Shown here: positions 9,701 to 18,053 of the stretch, one piece after another
How the letters are laid out: the number at the start of each line of letters is the position of its first letter
How positions within the stretch are numbered: position 1 is the stretch's first letter
Origin: an uncultured Clostridia bacterium
GTDB taxonomy: Bacteria > Bacillota > Clostridia > Christensenellales > Borkfalkiaceae
Reading direction: 5' to 3'
Assembly (NCBI GenBank): GCA_944367045.1
Contig: CALVWI010000013.1
Location: 1-64,000 of the forward strand
DNA length: 64,000 bases
Made by a program: the position numbers and the translations under genes
The notes under the pieces: generated by a model
The model's input: the letters and a program-made list of their open reading frames with translations, nothing else
Databases searched by the model: none
Told to the model about the DNA's origin: nothing

Positions 9701-10351
9701 TTACTTCACCTTGACGCTGTCCGCAAGGGTGACGATGCTGCCCTTGGGGCCGGGGATGGCTCCCTTGATGAGGATGGCGTTTCTTGCGACATCCACTCTC
9801 ACCACTTCGAGGTTCTGGACGGTGACCGTCTCGACGCCCCAGTGGCCTGCGAGGTGCTTGTGCTTGAACACGCGGGAGGGATCGCTGATGGAACCCATGG
9901 AACCGGGCTCGCGGTGGACAGGGCCGACGCCGTGCGTTTCCTTGAGGCGGTGCTGGTTCCACTTCTTGATGACGCCGGTGTAGCCGTGGCCCTTGGAAGT
10001 GCCGTGTGCATCCACCTTGTCGCCCGCGGCAAACACGTCTGCCTTGAGCTCGTCGCCGACCTTGTAAGCCTCGACGTTGTCGATGCGGACCTCTTTGAGG
10101 ACCTTGCAGGGGGTAACGCCCGCCTTCTTGAACTGCCCGAGATCGGGCTTGTTGAAGACGTGCTGGCTCTTCTTTTCGTCCTCGACCTTATCGAAGCCGA
10201 GCTTGAGGGCGCAGTAGCCGTCCGACTCGACCGTCTTGACCTGAACGACGGGGCAGGGACCCGCTTCCACGACGGTGACGGGGATCACCTTGCCGTCTTC
10301 CGCGAAGATCTGCGTCATGCCGACCTTGCGGCCGATGATTGCTTTATTCAT
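9701..10351 (-). CDS. rplC: 50S ribosomal protein L3
   Basis: L3 is an early assembly protein reaching the peptidyl-transferase center. The 216-residue product begins MNKAIIGRKVGMTQIFAEDG. The central tip region GTSKGHGYTGVIKKWNQHR and PGSMGSISDPSRVFKHK match the family. It follows rpsJ by 58 nt. Confidence 0.97.
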   Translation of the reverse strand: MNKAIIGRKVGMTQIFAEDGKVIPVTVVEAGPCPVVQVKTVESDGYCALKLGFDKVEDEKKSQHVFNKPDLGQFKKAGVTPCKVLKEVRIDNVEAYKVGDELKADVFAAGDKVDAHGTSKGHGYTGVIKKWNQHRLKETHGVGPVHREPGSMGSISDPSRVFKHKHLAGHWGVETVTVQNLEVVRVDVARNAILIKGAIPGPKGSIVTLADSVKVK

Positions 10352-10409
10352 GGATAAAGTTCACTCCTTTTACTATTTTCTCAATACCGCTTTCTGCAGT
10401 ATCACTTTG

Positions 10410-10709
10410 TCAAAGTTTAACCTTGATGTCGACGCCCGCGGGGATATGGATGGAATCCAACAGCTTGGCGTTGGGGGAATAGATGTCGATGATGCGCTTG
10501 TAGGTGCGCAGCTCGAACTGCTCGCGCGAATCCTTATACTTATGCGGGCAGCGGAGGATGGTGACCACCTCGCGCTCGGTGGGGAGCGGGATGGGACCGG
10601 AAATTTTAGCTCCGCCCTTCTGCATCGTCTCGACGATGCGCTGCGCCGCCTGATCGACGAGTTCGTGATCGTATGCCGACAGCTTGATCCTGATCTTCTG
10701 ACTTGCCAT
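10410..10709 (-). CDS. rpsJ: 30S ribosomal protein S10
   Basis: S10 is a 30S head protein and also the NusE antitermination factor. The start at ATG 10709 gives 99 residues beginning [20 protein letters not shown]. The motif [15 protein letters not shown] is diagnostic. It is the first gene of the S10-spc transcription unit and follows an AAGGAG site. Confidence 0.97.
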   Translation of the reverse strand: MASQKIRIKLSAYDHELVDQAAQRIVETMQKGGAKISGPIPLPTEREVVTILRCPHKYKDSREQFELRTYKRIIDIYSPNAKLLDSIHIPAGVDIKVKL

Positions 10710-10940
10710 GTGATAACTCCTTTTTATACTAACTATGGATTTTTGTGTCAACGTATCCGTGCGTATCGAGGTATCTCCATCAAAAAAACACTTGGTTGGA
10801 GTGCTTTGATGCAAAAGCCTCGGTTAGTCGCAGGAGTCGAGCTCCTACATTTGTCAACGGAAATTATCTGCCGAGGGGCTTTCCGACCTCGCTTTTTCAG
10901 TAACTTCCCGTCTCAACCCTATACGCCGCAATGACACAGC
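10710..10940 (-). ncRNA. S10 operon 5' leader with structured elements
   Basis: From the predicted start of transcription near 10940 to rpsJ there are about 230 nt without a gene. Two stem-loops are visible. One is AGGAG/CTCCT near 10831-10846. The other spans 10778-10811, where CATCAAA pairs with TTTGATG and CACT with AGTG around a run of seven T's on the transcript side. The second looks like an attenuator-like hairpin. Leader control of S10 operons (by L4 in some bacteria) is established, but this leader does not obviously match the E. coli form; function here is inferred. Confidence 0.5.
10723..10751 (-). promoter_or_regulatory. possible second promoter immediately before rpsJ
   Basis: TTGACA (10746-10751), 17 bp, TATAAA (10723-10728) on the minus strand. 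A start near 10716 would fall within the ribosome binding site and leave only about 7 nt ahead of rpsJ. It may be a chance match or a promoter for leaderless rpsJ mRNA. Confidence 0.4.
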
Positions 10941-10946
10941 TTGAAC

Positions 10947-10975
10947 ATTCTACCATAATGTCAAGCTTCTGTCAA
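10947..10975 (-). promoter_or_regulatory. main S10 operon promoter
   Basis: TTGACA at 10970-10975 and TAGAAT at 10947-10952 are separated by 17 bp on the minus strand, a near-consensus sigma-A promoter. It would drive the ribosomal operon with a leader of about 230 nt. Confidence 0.8.
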
Positions 10976-11041
10976 CGATTTAGACGCATCTTTTTTATGA
11001 TTTTTGCCCTTTTTCGCAAAAAATAACCTTCTTTTTCGGCC

Positions 11042-11563
11042 TCAGTTATAGAATCTGGGGATGCGCTCCTTCAAAAATTCGTAATAGCGCTCCTTTGTCA
11101 CTTCCCCGCCCCATACGAGCACTTCATAGGTCACCTTATTATAGGTATAAGTATAGCCCGCGGGCGTAAAGCCGTGCTTTTCATAGAAGCGGTACCTTCT
11201 CTCGCGCTGCTCGGCGTTGGAGGCGGAGGGGTCGCGCTCCTCCATGTCGAGGACGACGGGCCTGCCCTTGTACTCCTCCTTGACGCGCTCCAAAATGCGC
11301 CCGCCGAAGCCCTGCGAGCGCGCGTCCGGGGAAACGGCGAGGAAGAAGAGGTAGACCAAATCGCTCCGCTCGATGGCGACGGTGAGGCCGACGAACGCGC
11401 CGTCCGAATAGCAGCCCGAGAAGGCGCACTCGCCCTTCTTTGCAAGGCGGATGAGATGAAAGAGGGGCGCGCGCTCCGCCTTGGGGAAGGCGGTGCGGTA
11501 GAGTTTCCTGAGCGCACCCTTGTGAGGTGCGCTCGCGTACGGAATGAACTGAATGTCCTGCAT
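11042..11563 (-). CDS. GNAT family N-acetyltransferase
   Basis: The 173-residue product looks like a GCN5-related acetyltransferase. The acetyl-CoA binding region is visible around residues 74-100 (FFLAVSPDARSQGFGGRILE), where R-x-x-G-x-G/A is represented by RSQGFGG. A C-terminal RFYEKHGF element is typical of these enzymes. The substrate is unknown. It starts 30 nt after clpC on the same strand, so it is probably the last gene of the mcsA-mcsB-clpC operon, where a protein-modifying or detoxifying role would be a guess. Confidence 0.85.
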   Translation of the reverse strand: MQDIQFIPYASAPHKGALRKLYRTAFPKAERAPLFHLIRLAKKGECAFSGCYSDGAFVGLTVAIERSDLVYLFFLAVSPDARSQGFGGRILERVKEEYKGRPVVLDMEERDPSASNAEQRERRYRFYEKHGFTPAGYTYTYNKVTYEVLVWGGEVTKERYYEFLKERIPRFYN

Positions 11564-11593
11564 GATAAAACGTTCCTTATGTAGATAGGCGGT

Positions 11594-14104
11594 CTATTCC
11601 TGTTCGAAGGTGAGTTTGCCGTCCTCCTCGTCGACGATGACGGTGCCGCCCGCTTTGACGGTCCCCGCCAAAATTTCCTCGGAGAGGCGGTCCTCGACGA
11701 GCTTCCTGATGACACGCTTTAAAGGCCGCGCGCCGAATTCCTCGCTGTAGCCCTCCTCGACGAGGCGGCTCCTCGCCCGCGAGCTCACCTTGACGGTGAT
11801 GCCCCGCTCCTTGAGCCTTGCCTGCACGGACGCCAAGATCTTCTCGCAGATGCGGGAGGCGTCCTCCTTGGAGAGCTTGTGGAAGATGATGATGTCGTCG
11901 AGACGGTTCAAAAACTCGGGGCGGAACTGCTTTTTGAGCGCCGCGTCGATGTTCTCCTTCATGCGCTCATACTCGCTGTCCGCGTTCTCCGCGCCCTCGC
12001 CGAAGCCCAAGGAGGTATTCTTGACCTCGTGCGCACCGACGTTGGACGTCAGGATGATGACGGTGTTCTTGAAGGAGACGGTGCGCCCCTTGTTGTCGGT
12101 GAGACGGCCGTCGTCGAGGATCTGCAAAAGGATGTTAAAGATGTCGGGGTGCGCCTTCTCGATCTCGTCGAAGAGGACGACGGAGTACGGCTTGCGGCGG
12201 ATGCGCTCGGTGAGGGAGCCCTCGGTGTCCTCGAACCCGACGTATCCGGGCGGCGCGCCGATGAGCTTGGAGACGGAGTACTTCTCCATGAACTCGGACA
12301 TATCGAGGCGCACCATCAGCCGCTCGTCGCCGAAGAGGCTCTCGGCGAGCGCCTTGCAGAGGTCCGTCTTGCCCACGCCCGTGGGGCCGACGAAGATGAA
12401 GGAGCCGATGGGCTTATCGGGCGCATTGAGGCCGGCGCGGGCACGGCGGATGGCGCGGGCGACGGCGGAGACCGCCTCGTCCTGCCCCACGATGCGCTTG
12501 TGGAGGTCGTCCTCGAGGTGCATGAGCCGCTCGCTCTCCTCCTGCGTGAGGCGCACGACGGGCACGCCCGTCCAACTGCTCACGATCTCGGCGACTTCCT
12601 CGCGGCCGATGGACAGGTGCGTCGCATTGCGGCGCTCCAGCCACGCCTCCTTCTTTTCGTTGAGTTCGCGCGTAAGTTTTTCCGCCTTGTCGGTGAGTTC
12701 GGCGGCGCGGGTGTAGTCCTTCCATTTGACGGCCTTCTCGCCCTCCATGCGCGTGCGCTCGAGCTGCTCCTCGAGCTCGTGCAGCTCCTTGGGGCCGTTG
12801 TAGGAGCGCAGCCGCTCGCGCGATGCCGCCTCGTCGATGAGGTCGATGGCCTTGTCGGGAAGATAGCGGTCGGTGATGTAGCGGTCGGAGAGCTTGACCG
12901 CCGCCTCGATGGCCTCCTCGGTGATGACGACGTCGTGATGGGCCTCGTACTTGTCGCGCAGGCCGTTCAAAATGGTGATGGCGTCCTCCACGGAGGGCTG
13001 GTCGACGGTGACGGGCGTAAAGCGGCGCTCCAAGGCGGGGTCCTTCTCGATGAACTTGCGGTACTCCTCGAAGGTGGTCGCGCCGATGGTCTGCAGTTCC
13101 CCGCGGGCGAGCATGGGCTTTAAGATGTTGGAGGCGTCCATGTTGCTGTCCGCCGAGGAGCCCGCCCCCACGATCATGTGTATTTCGTCGATGAAGAGGA
13201 TGATGTTCTTGTCGCGCGTGACGGTATCGATGACCTTCTTGAGGCGCTCCTCGAAGTCGCCGCGGTACTTGGCGCCCGCGACGAGGGAGGTGACGTTCAA
13301 AGAGTACACCATCTTGCCGCGCAGAAGTTCGGGGACTTCCCCCTGCACGATGGCCTGTGCGAGGCCCTCGACGACGGCGCTCTTGCCGACGCCCGGCTCG
13401 CCGATGAGCACGGGGTTGTTTTTCGTGCGGCGGGAGAGGATCTGGATGACCTTCTCGATCTCCTCCCTTCTCCCGATGACGGGGTCGAGCTTGCCGAGGC
13501 GTGCCTTTTCGGTGAGATCCTCGCCGTAGGAGGCAAGGATGGGCGTGAGGGAGAGCTTGCGCGGCTCGCGTTCCTCCTTCTCATCGCCGATGGGAGGTTC
13601 GGGGAACTTCTCCTCGCTCCTCAAGATGCGGCGGAAGTTCTCCGCCTCCTCCTGCGCTTTCTCCCCCTGCTCCTCCCCGGGCGCAAATACGAGGCGCTCG
13701 GTGCGCAGGGCGAGGTTGTAAAGGTCGATATGCATCCGCTTCAAGATGAGCACGGCGAGGCAATTCTTCATGGAGAGGATGGCATAGAGCATGTGCTCGG
13801 TGCCGGGGATGGTCTTGACAGGCCCGTGAAGGGCGACTTCGGCGGCCGTCTCGAACAGCTTCTTGGTGCGGGGCGTGTAGCCGCGCGCCGTCGTCGCGCG
13901 GTCGATGCTTCTTCGGAACTCGTCCTTATATTTGGTGCGGTCGACGCCCATCTCCTTTAAGAGCCTGCCCGCGGCGCTCCCCTCCTCGCAGATGAGCCCG
14001 AAGAGGATGTGCTCGGTGCCGATGTAGCCCGTGTCGTAGGCGTTGGCGATGTCGTTCGCCGTCTCGATGGCGTGTTCAAGATGCTCTGTATAGCGCTGGT
14101 CCAT
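11594..14104 (-). CDS. clpC: ATP-dependent Clp protease ATPase subunit ClpC
   Basis: ClpC is an AAA+ unfoldase that feeds substrates, including arginine-phosphorylated proteins, to ClpP. The 836-residue product has the Clp N-domain (1-150) and AAA-1 with GEPGVGKSA and FIDEIH. A UVR-containing middle region lies near 430-480. AAA-2 has GPTGVGKTD and the ClpP-docking loop NTSLGFGEG. ATG 14104 follows a GGGGGAGG site. It is third in an operon with mcsA and mcsB, the kinase that marks its substrates. No clpP is present in the window. Confidence 0.97.
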   Translation of the reverse strand: MDQRYTEHLEHAIETANDIANAYDTGYIGTEHILFGLICEEGSAAGRLLKEMGVDRTKYKDEFRRSIDRATTARGYTPRTKKLFETAAEVALHGPVKTIPGTEHMLYAILSMKNCLAVLILKRMHIDLYNLALRTERLVFAPGEEQGEKAQEEAENFRRILRSEEKFPEPPIGDEKEEREPRKLSLTPILASYGEDLTEKARLGKLDPVIGRREEIEKVIQILSRRTKNNPVLIGEPGVGKSAVVEGLAQAIVQGEVPELLRGKMVYSLNVTSLVAGAKYRGDFEERLKKVIDTVTRDKNIILFIDEIHMIVGAGSSADSNMDASNILKPMLARGELQTIGATTFEEYRKFIEKDPALERRFTPVTVDQPSVEDAITILNGLRDKYEAHHDVVITEEAIEAAVKLSDRYITDRYLPDKAIDLIDEAASRERLRSYNGPKELHELEEQLERTRMEGEKAVKWKDYTRAAELTDKAEKLTRELNEKKEAWLERRNATHLSIGREEVAEIVSSWTGVPVVRLTQEESERLMHLEDDLHKRIVGQDEAVSAVARAIRRARAGLNAPDKPIGSFIFVGPTGVGKTDLCKALAESLFGDERLMVRLDMSEFMEKYSVSKLIGAPPGYVGFEDTEGSLTERIRRKPYSVVLFDEIEKAHPDIFNILLQILDDGRLTDNKGRTVSFKNTVIILTSNVGAHEVKNTSLGFGEGAENADSEYERMKENIDAALKKQFRPEFLNRLDDIIIFHKLSKEDASRICEKILASVQARLKERGITVKVSSRARSRLVEEGYSEEFGARPLKRVIRKLVEDRLSEEILAGTVKAGGTVIVDEEDGKLTFEQE

Positions 14105-14150
14105 AACTGCCTCCCCCGTTTAAAATAAGTGCCTGCCCGAAGGCGAAAGG

Positions 14151-15275
14151 TCAATCCGTGCCAGAAAGGCGGGCGCGCGCCTCCTCGGAGATGAGCCCCA
14201 TGCGGCGCAGCACGTCGCCCACATAGGCGGCGCGGAAGGTATCGTAACCGCCCTCTTCGAGCGGGCTTCCGTTGATCTGATCGATGTTGGAGGGGCGCAT
14301 GTCGACGATGAGCCCGTCGAGCTCCTCGATGTTCCCATCCAAAAGCCCCAACACGACGCCGAACTTGACGTTCTGCATGTAGCGCATGAACTCCCGCATG
14401 TTGAGCCGCACGCAGTTGGTGAGGATGCCCAGAGAGCGAAGAACGACATCCGCGATGCCGATGCGGTCCTCCTTTAAGATGCGACGGCGCTCCGCGTGCT
14501 CGGTCTCAATGATCCTGCCCACGGCGCTGTCCACCGCGCGCAAAATTTCCTCTTCGGAGCGGCCCAACGTGCGCTCGTTGCTGATCTGATAGAGCGCGCC
14601 CTCCGCCCCGCTGCCCTCGCCGTACGCCCCGCGCACCGTGAGGCCCTCGCGGGCGAGCTCCTCGGCAAACGTCCGCATGAGCCCGCTCCTTGCCATCGCA
14701 GGGAGAAAGAGCATGACGGACGCCCTCAGTCCCGTGCCCAGGTTGGTGGGGCACGCCGTGAGGTAGCCGAACTGTTTATCGTAGGCGAAGGGAATGGCCG
14801 AGGCGATGATGTCGTCGATGCCCGAAAGGCGCTCGTAGGCGGCCTCGAGGTCGAACCCCTTCATGAAGTACTGCTCGCGGATGTGGTCCTCCTCGTTGAT
14901 CATGACGGAGATGCTCTCGTCACTCGAGATGAGGACGGCCGAGATGGCGCGGTTCTTGATGAGGTCCTGGCTGATGAGATTGCTCTCGCGGAGGGAGGAC
15001 GCCTCTTCCGCGGAGAGGTTGTTCATGCGGCGGAGGGTGAAGTCCTCCACGCCGCACAGCTCATCGGTGACGAGCTGCACGATCTCCTGCGCGAGGGAGA
15101 CGTCGGTGAGGCGGTTGGGGAAGGGATAGTCCTCGAAGTTGCGTGCGAGGCGGATCCTCGTGGAGACGGCGACGTCGCCGCCCGCCGCCCTGCCGTAGGG
15201 AACGTCGCGCTCCCGCCGATAGGACTGTTCCGCCCGCTCGGTGCGGGAGACTTGCTTGAATTCGGTGTTCGTCAT
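14151..15275 (-). CDS. mcsB: protein-arginine kinase McsB
   Basis: McsB phosphorylates arginine residues on proteins, tagging them for ClpCP. The 374-residue product resembles phosphagen kinases. It has VSTRIRLARNFEDYPFPNRL at the N-terminus and the nucleotide-binding region with ACPTNLGTGLRASV. Its ATG overlaps the mcsA stop codon (ATGA), so the activator and kinase are translationally coupled. The gene lies 46 nt upstream of clpC. Confidence 0.96.
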   Translation of the reverse strand: MTNTEFKQVSRTERAEQSYRRERDVPYGRAAGGDVAVSTRIRLARNFEDYPFPNRLTDVSLAQEIVQLVTDELCGVEDFTLRRMNNLSAEEASSLRESNLISQDLIKNRAISAVLISSDESISVMINEEDHIREQYFMKGFDLEAAYERLSGIDDIIASAIPFAYDKQFGYLTACPTNLGTGLRASVMLFLPAMARSGLMRTFAEELAREGLTVRGAYGEGSGAEGALYQISNERTLGRSEEEILRAVDSAVGRIIETEHAERRRILKEDRIGIADVVLRSLGILTNCVRLNMREFMRYMQNVKFGVVLGLLDGNIEELDGLIVDMRPSNIDQINGSPLEEGGYDTFRAAYVGDVLRRMGLISEEARARLSGTD

Positions 15276-15700
15276 GCGCGCCCTCCGCGGATGGTCTCGC
15301 TCAGCCCCTTGATCTGGTCGCCCAGCCGCTGCGCCTCCCCGTCGTCTCCCCTGCGGACGGCCTCCTCGAGTCGGCTCCGAAGCCTTGCGCGCTCCAAGAG
15401 AAGTTCATAGTTCTCGCCCGCGTCCTTGCCCGGGGTCTTGCCCGTGTGAGCGGTGCCGCCCTGGATGTCCTTGACGGCGGGCAAGAGCTCGCGGCGGAAG
15501 TAGCGGTAGCACTTGGCGCAGCCCAAAAGGCCGGTGCGCTTGTAGTCCTCGAAGGTCATGCCGCAGGAAGGGCAGCGCCGCGCGTTCGGCCGTCCGTAGA
15601 GCGCCTGATAGCAGGCGGGACAGAGCACCACTTCTCGCTCCTCTCCCCCCGTCACGATCTTATATCTCGATGCGGGCCTGCCGCACTGCGTACAATACAT
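15272..15700 (-). CDS. mcsA: McsA-type activator of protein-arginine kinase
   Basis: McsA activates McsB and binds metal through treble-clef-like cysteine pairs. The 142-residue product shows pairs at CTQCG, CPAC, CPSCG and CAKC. The C-terminal UVR-type helix (LERARLRSRLEEAVRRGDDG) mediates partner contacts. It is the first gene of the operon, directly behind its promoter. The repressor gene ctsR, which usually heads this operon in Bacillota, is absent here. Confidence 0.93.
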   Translation of the reverse strand: MYCTQCGRPASRYKIVTGGEEREVVLCPACYQALYGRPNARRCPSCGMTFEDYKRTGLLGCAKCYRYFRRELLPAVKDIQGGTAHTGKTPGKDAGENYELLLERARLRSRLEEAVRRGDDGEAQRLGDQIKGLSETIRGGRA

Positions 15701-15716
15701 AAAAAGCCTCGTTTTC

Positions 15717-15740
15717 GGGCGCCCTCCGAAAAAGGCGCCC
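15717..15740 (-). promoter_or_regulatory. hairpin in mcsA 5' leader
   Basis: GGGCGCC and GGCGCCC form a 7-bp stem around a 10-nt loop between the promoter and mcsA, about 17 nt before the start. No T tract follows directly, though CTTTTT precedes the ATG. It could stabilise the mRNA or tune translation; this is an inference. Confidence 0.4.
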
Positions 15741-15750
15741 CGTTACCACC

Positions 15751-15778
15751 ATTATAGCATGTTTTTACAAGTTGTCAA
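15751..15778 (-). promoter_or_regulatory. promoter of mcsA-mcsB-clpC
   Basis: TTGACA (15773-15778), 16 bp, TATAAT (15751-15756) on the minus strand, 50 bp ahead of mcsA. I do not see the tandem GGTCAAA heptads of a CtsR operator, matching the absence of ctsR. Confidence 0.8.
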
Positions 15779-15802
15779 CCGCAAGACAGGGCAAAATATA
15801 CG

Positions 15803-15829
15803 CGAAAAGGCGGGCCATGCGCCCGCCTT
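15803..15829 (-). terminator. terminator after the membrane protein/XRE operon
   Basis: AAGGCGGGC and GCCCGCCTT form a 9-bp stem with a 5-nt loop, followed on the minus strand by TTTTC. It lies 15 bp after the stop codon of the 15844-16908 gene. Confidence 0.75.
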
Positions 15830-15843
15830 ACGGCAAAATACGG

Positions 15844-16908
15844 TCATTTTTTACAGAGTTCGGGCCGATGCGCCGCGATGTAGTCGTACGCCTCCTTCAC
15901 GGGCGTGAATCCGTGGTCGCCGTACGCGCAGGTGAGGATGAGCGCGGGCTTTTCCTCGGGCTTCTTGTCCGTTCCCTCCCGCCCCTCGGAGAAGGACACC
16001 GCCGAAATTTCCTCCCAGCGAAGATAGCTGCTCTCGGTCTTCGTCGCCTTCTTGTCCCAGATGCCCTCTTTAAAGAGGATGAGGTCGGTGTGCGCCCGCG
16101 CGAAGTTGACGGTGCCGTGCAGGAGGAGATAGAGACCGAAACAGCTCAGCACGATGCCGATGGTGCGCTCCCACAGAATGGCGACGGGAATGCCCGCGAC
16201 GAGCATCACCGCGCCCAGCAGCATGAGCGGCATGGCCTTCTTGCGCTTCTCCGTGTCGGGCATCACATACCGCTGCACGCGCTTGGGGGTCGACGGCTTC
16301 TCGCCCGAAGGCGTCTCGCCGATGAGTTCCACATTATGCGCCCTGCACGCCTGAACGAGGCGGTCCTTGCCCTGCGTCTCGATGAGCGCGGGCGGCTCTC
16401 CCTTTTGGGGTTTCTTGCTCAGGTACTGCGCGGGAATTTCAAACAAAATGCGCCACTCGCCCCTATCCTTGGGGGCATGGCGGACAATGACGGAGAAAAA
16501 GCGGATCTCCTTGTAAGGCACGCGGATGCGCCGCTCCTTCTTTTCGCGGTCCTGCCCGTGAATGAGGAGGGCGTCCTCCGTGAAGGTCGCGAGCGTTCCC
16601 TCCCCCACCGTGAAGCTCTCCTCGCCGTCCGCACGCTCGGAAAAGTCGCGCTCGGTGTCCTCCGCCCTGACGGCCGCGCGGAAGAGCGCAAACCCGACGC
16701 CGCCGAGGGCAGCCGCTCCCACCATGAAGCCGAGGGCGAGGAAGCCGAGAAGATACACCCTCTCGTTGCCGAGGCCGAGCATGACGAGGCAGACGATCGC
16801 CCCGATGACGAGCGCGAGCGCGAGCGACGCGGCCGTCCACGTCAGGATATTCAGGGCCTTATGCTTTTTCTTAAAGCGTGCGGCCTCATTCAAAAGCTGT
16901 TCATCCAT
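15844..16908 (-). CDS. conserved-looking membrane protein, function unknown
   Basis: The 354-residue product has two pairs of hydrophobic segments. The first pair is at about 20-45 and 55-80, the second at about 225-245 and 250-270. Each pair is followed by a soluble beta-rich stretch ending in an aromatic/charged motif (VPYKEIRFFSV and LRWEEISAVSF). The duplicated layout resembles bacterial PH-like or YcxB-like membrane proteins, but I do not recognise it firmly. It starts 3 nt after the XRE regulator stop, so the two form an operon and probably a regulatory pair. Confidence 0.75.
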   Translation of the reverse strand: MDEQLLNEAARFKKKHKALNILTWTAASLALALVIGAIVCLVMLGLGNERVYLLGFLALGFMVGAAALGGVGFALFRAAVRAEDTERDFSERADGEESFTVGEGTLATFTEDALLIHGQDREKKERRIRVPYKEIRFFSVIVRHAPKDRGEWRILFEIPAQYLSKKPQKGEPPALIETQGKDRLVQACRAHNVELIGETPSGEKPSTPKRVQRYVMPDTEKRKKAMPLMLLGAVMLVAGIPVAILWERTIGIVLSCFGLYLLLHGTVNFARAHTDLILFKEGIWDKKATKTESSYLRWEEISAVSFSEGREGTDKKPEEKPALILTCAYGDHGFTPVKEAYDYIAAHRPELCKK

Positions 16909-16911
16909 AGT

Positions 16912-17526
16912 TTATTCCTTAAAGCGCGCGCCCTTGCGCCAGACGAAGAAGAAGAGCGCGAGAATTTGCAAAGGGATCCCGATGAGGAAGATGAGCCAAA
17001 TGCTCTGCCCGAACACGAACGCGGTGAGATAGATGCACCCGAGGACGCTCCAGATGAGCACGGTGAGCGAGATGATGCGCACCACCTTCCACTTCCACAC
17101 GCAGGCAAAGACCAAGACGACGATGGCGCTTGCCACAATGGCATAGATAAAGACGAGCCAGGTGTGCGGGAGCTCCCCCTTGCCGAAGATGCCCAAAAAG
17201 ACGTAGAGGACGACCGCCGTCAGCCAGCACAGCCCGACGGCGCACAGAAGCGTGATGATGCGCTGCTTGAAGCGGAATCGCTTGGGCATGATGACGGCAC
17301 CCTGCGGCTCATGCACGAGCTCGTCGAGCGTCACGCCGAACAGTTCCGCGAGCCGCATGAGGATGCGCACGTCGGGGATGCCGTTGCCCTGCTCCCACTT
17401 GGAGACCGACTTATCCGAATAGTTGAGCTTTTCGGCAAGTTCGGACTGGGTGAGCCCCTGCATCTTCCTGAGGCGCATGATATTTTTGCCGATAATTTCG
17501 GCGAGGCGGTCCTGATCTTCTTCCAT
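16912..17526 (-). CDS. XRE-family regulator with C-terminal membrane domain
   Basis: The 204-residue protein has an XRE helix-turn-helix at about residues 12-65 (LRKMQGLTQSELAEKL then YSDKSVSKWEQG). Four hydrophobic segments follow between about 85 and 195, so it is a membrane-tethered DNA-binding protein. ATG 17526 is chosen because a TATAAT box ends only 6 nt upstream and there is no ribosome binding site. An in-frame TTG at 17532 would lie upstream of any transcript from that promoter. Translation is probably leaderless. It is followed immediately by a membrane protein gene. Confidence 0.87.
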   Translation of the reverse strand: MEEDQDRLAEIIGKNIMRLRKMQGLTQSELAEKLNYSDKSVSKWEQGNGIPDVRILMRLAELFGVTLDELVHEPQGAVIMPKRFRFKQRIITLLCAVGLCWLTAVVLYVFLGIFGKGELPHTWLVFIYAIVASAIVVLVFACVWKWKVVRIISLTVLIWSVLGCIYLTAFVFGQSIWLIFLIGIPLQILALFFFVWRKGARFKE

Positions 17527-17532
17527 ACCCAA

Positions 17533-17561
17533 ATTATAGTAAAAAAATGTTCAAAAGTCAA
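17533..17561 (-). promoter_or_regulatory. promoter giving a leaderless XRE-regulator mRNA
   Basis: TTGACT (17556-17561), 17 bp, TATAAT (17533-17538). The start codon at 17526 is 6 nt downstream of the -10, so transcription should begin at or within 1-2 nt of the ATG. Confidence 0.8.
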
Positions 17562-17573
17562 TGGTTCTACCGT

Positions 17574-17602
17574 GAGTAGAGTGTGAAAAATGCACTCTAC
17601 TC
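17574..17602. repeat. 10-bp perfect inverted repeat, candidate operator
   Basis: GAGTAGAGTG and CACTCTACTC flank a 9-bp spacer, 12 bp upstream of the -35 box of the XRE gene. No T tract is present, so it is unlikely to be a terminator. The position fits an operator for the XRE regulator itself. Confidence 0.55.
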
Positions 17603-17987
17603 GGGCGGGAGCGGACAATAGAGAAAACTTTTCGACAAGTAGGTTGCATTTTGGGGCAGTTTTTTGTAAGATGAAGTCAGACGGAACGCCGCCTCCCTCC
17701 CCTCGTGCAAGGCGTGTGGCCGCCCTCTCCCAAGTTTCCGAAAGACGTCGGGAGAAGGCGTTTGCCTGCCCGAAAGGAGAGAGAAAGTTTGCGGCTTTGC
17801 GGGGCCTCCCACCCCCGCGCGGACCCGTCAGGCGGCCTATGCGCCGCACCCCGAGGGAGGGCGTCAACTCCCGCTCTCCTTTCTTCTCCATTCTTTGTAG
17901 GGCGCCGCCGCGGCATCTGTCGCGGCGGCGCTTTGCTCATTTCCGCACCGCTCCTCTCCCCCGCAGCGGCGTTTCTCTCCGAAACAC
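17603..17987. other. intergenic region without a supported gene
   Basis: No reading frame here has a ribosome binding site plus credible protein features. Long frames exist on both strands but have the skewed Arg/Pro composition of non-coding GC-rich DNA. The only clear element is a very stable hairpin at 17902-17931 with an 11-bp stem (GCGCCGCCGCG), whose arm also occurs at 58491-58504. Confidence 0.5.
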
Positions 17988-18018
17988 AAAAAAAAGGACC
18001 GAGCAAATCGCCCGGTCC
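17988..18018 (-). terminator. rubrerythrin terminator
   Basis: GGACCGGGC and GCTCGGTCC form a 9-bp stem (one G-T pair) followed on the minus strand by eight T's. A second GCGGGG/CCCCGC hairpin lies between it and the gene at 18031-18047. Confidence 0.9.
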
Positions 18019-18053
18019 CTTGGCACTGATGCGGGGAAAGCCCCCGCGAAGAA

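Noticed and set aside
10778-10811. Full intrinsic terminator in the S10 leader
   Set aside because: The T run lies within a bulged stem rather than after it, so I call it an attenuator-like hairpin only.
15772-17586. A 604-codon plus-strand frame opposite the XRE/membrane protein operon
   Set aside because: It is the antisense shadow of two genes with clear domains, and its predicted protein is a His/Asp/Glu/Arg-rich low-complexity sequence.
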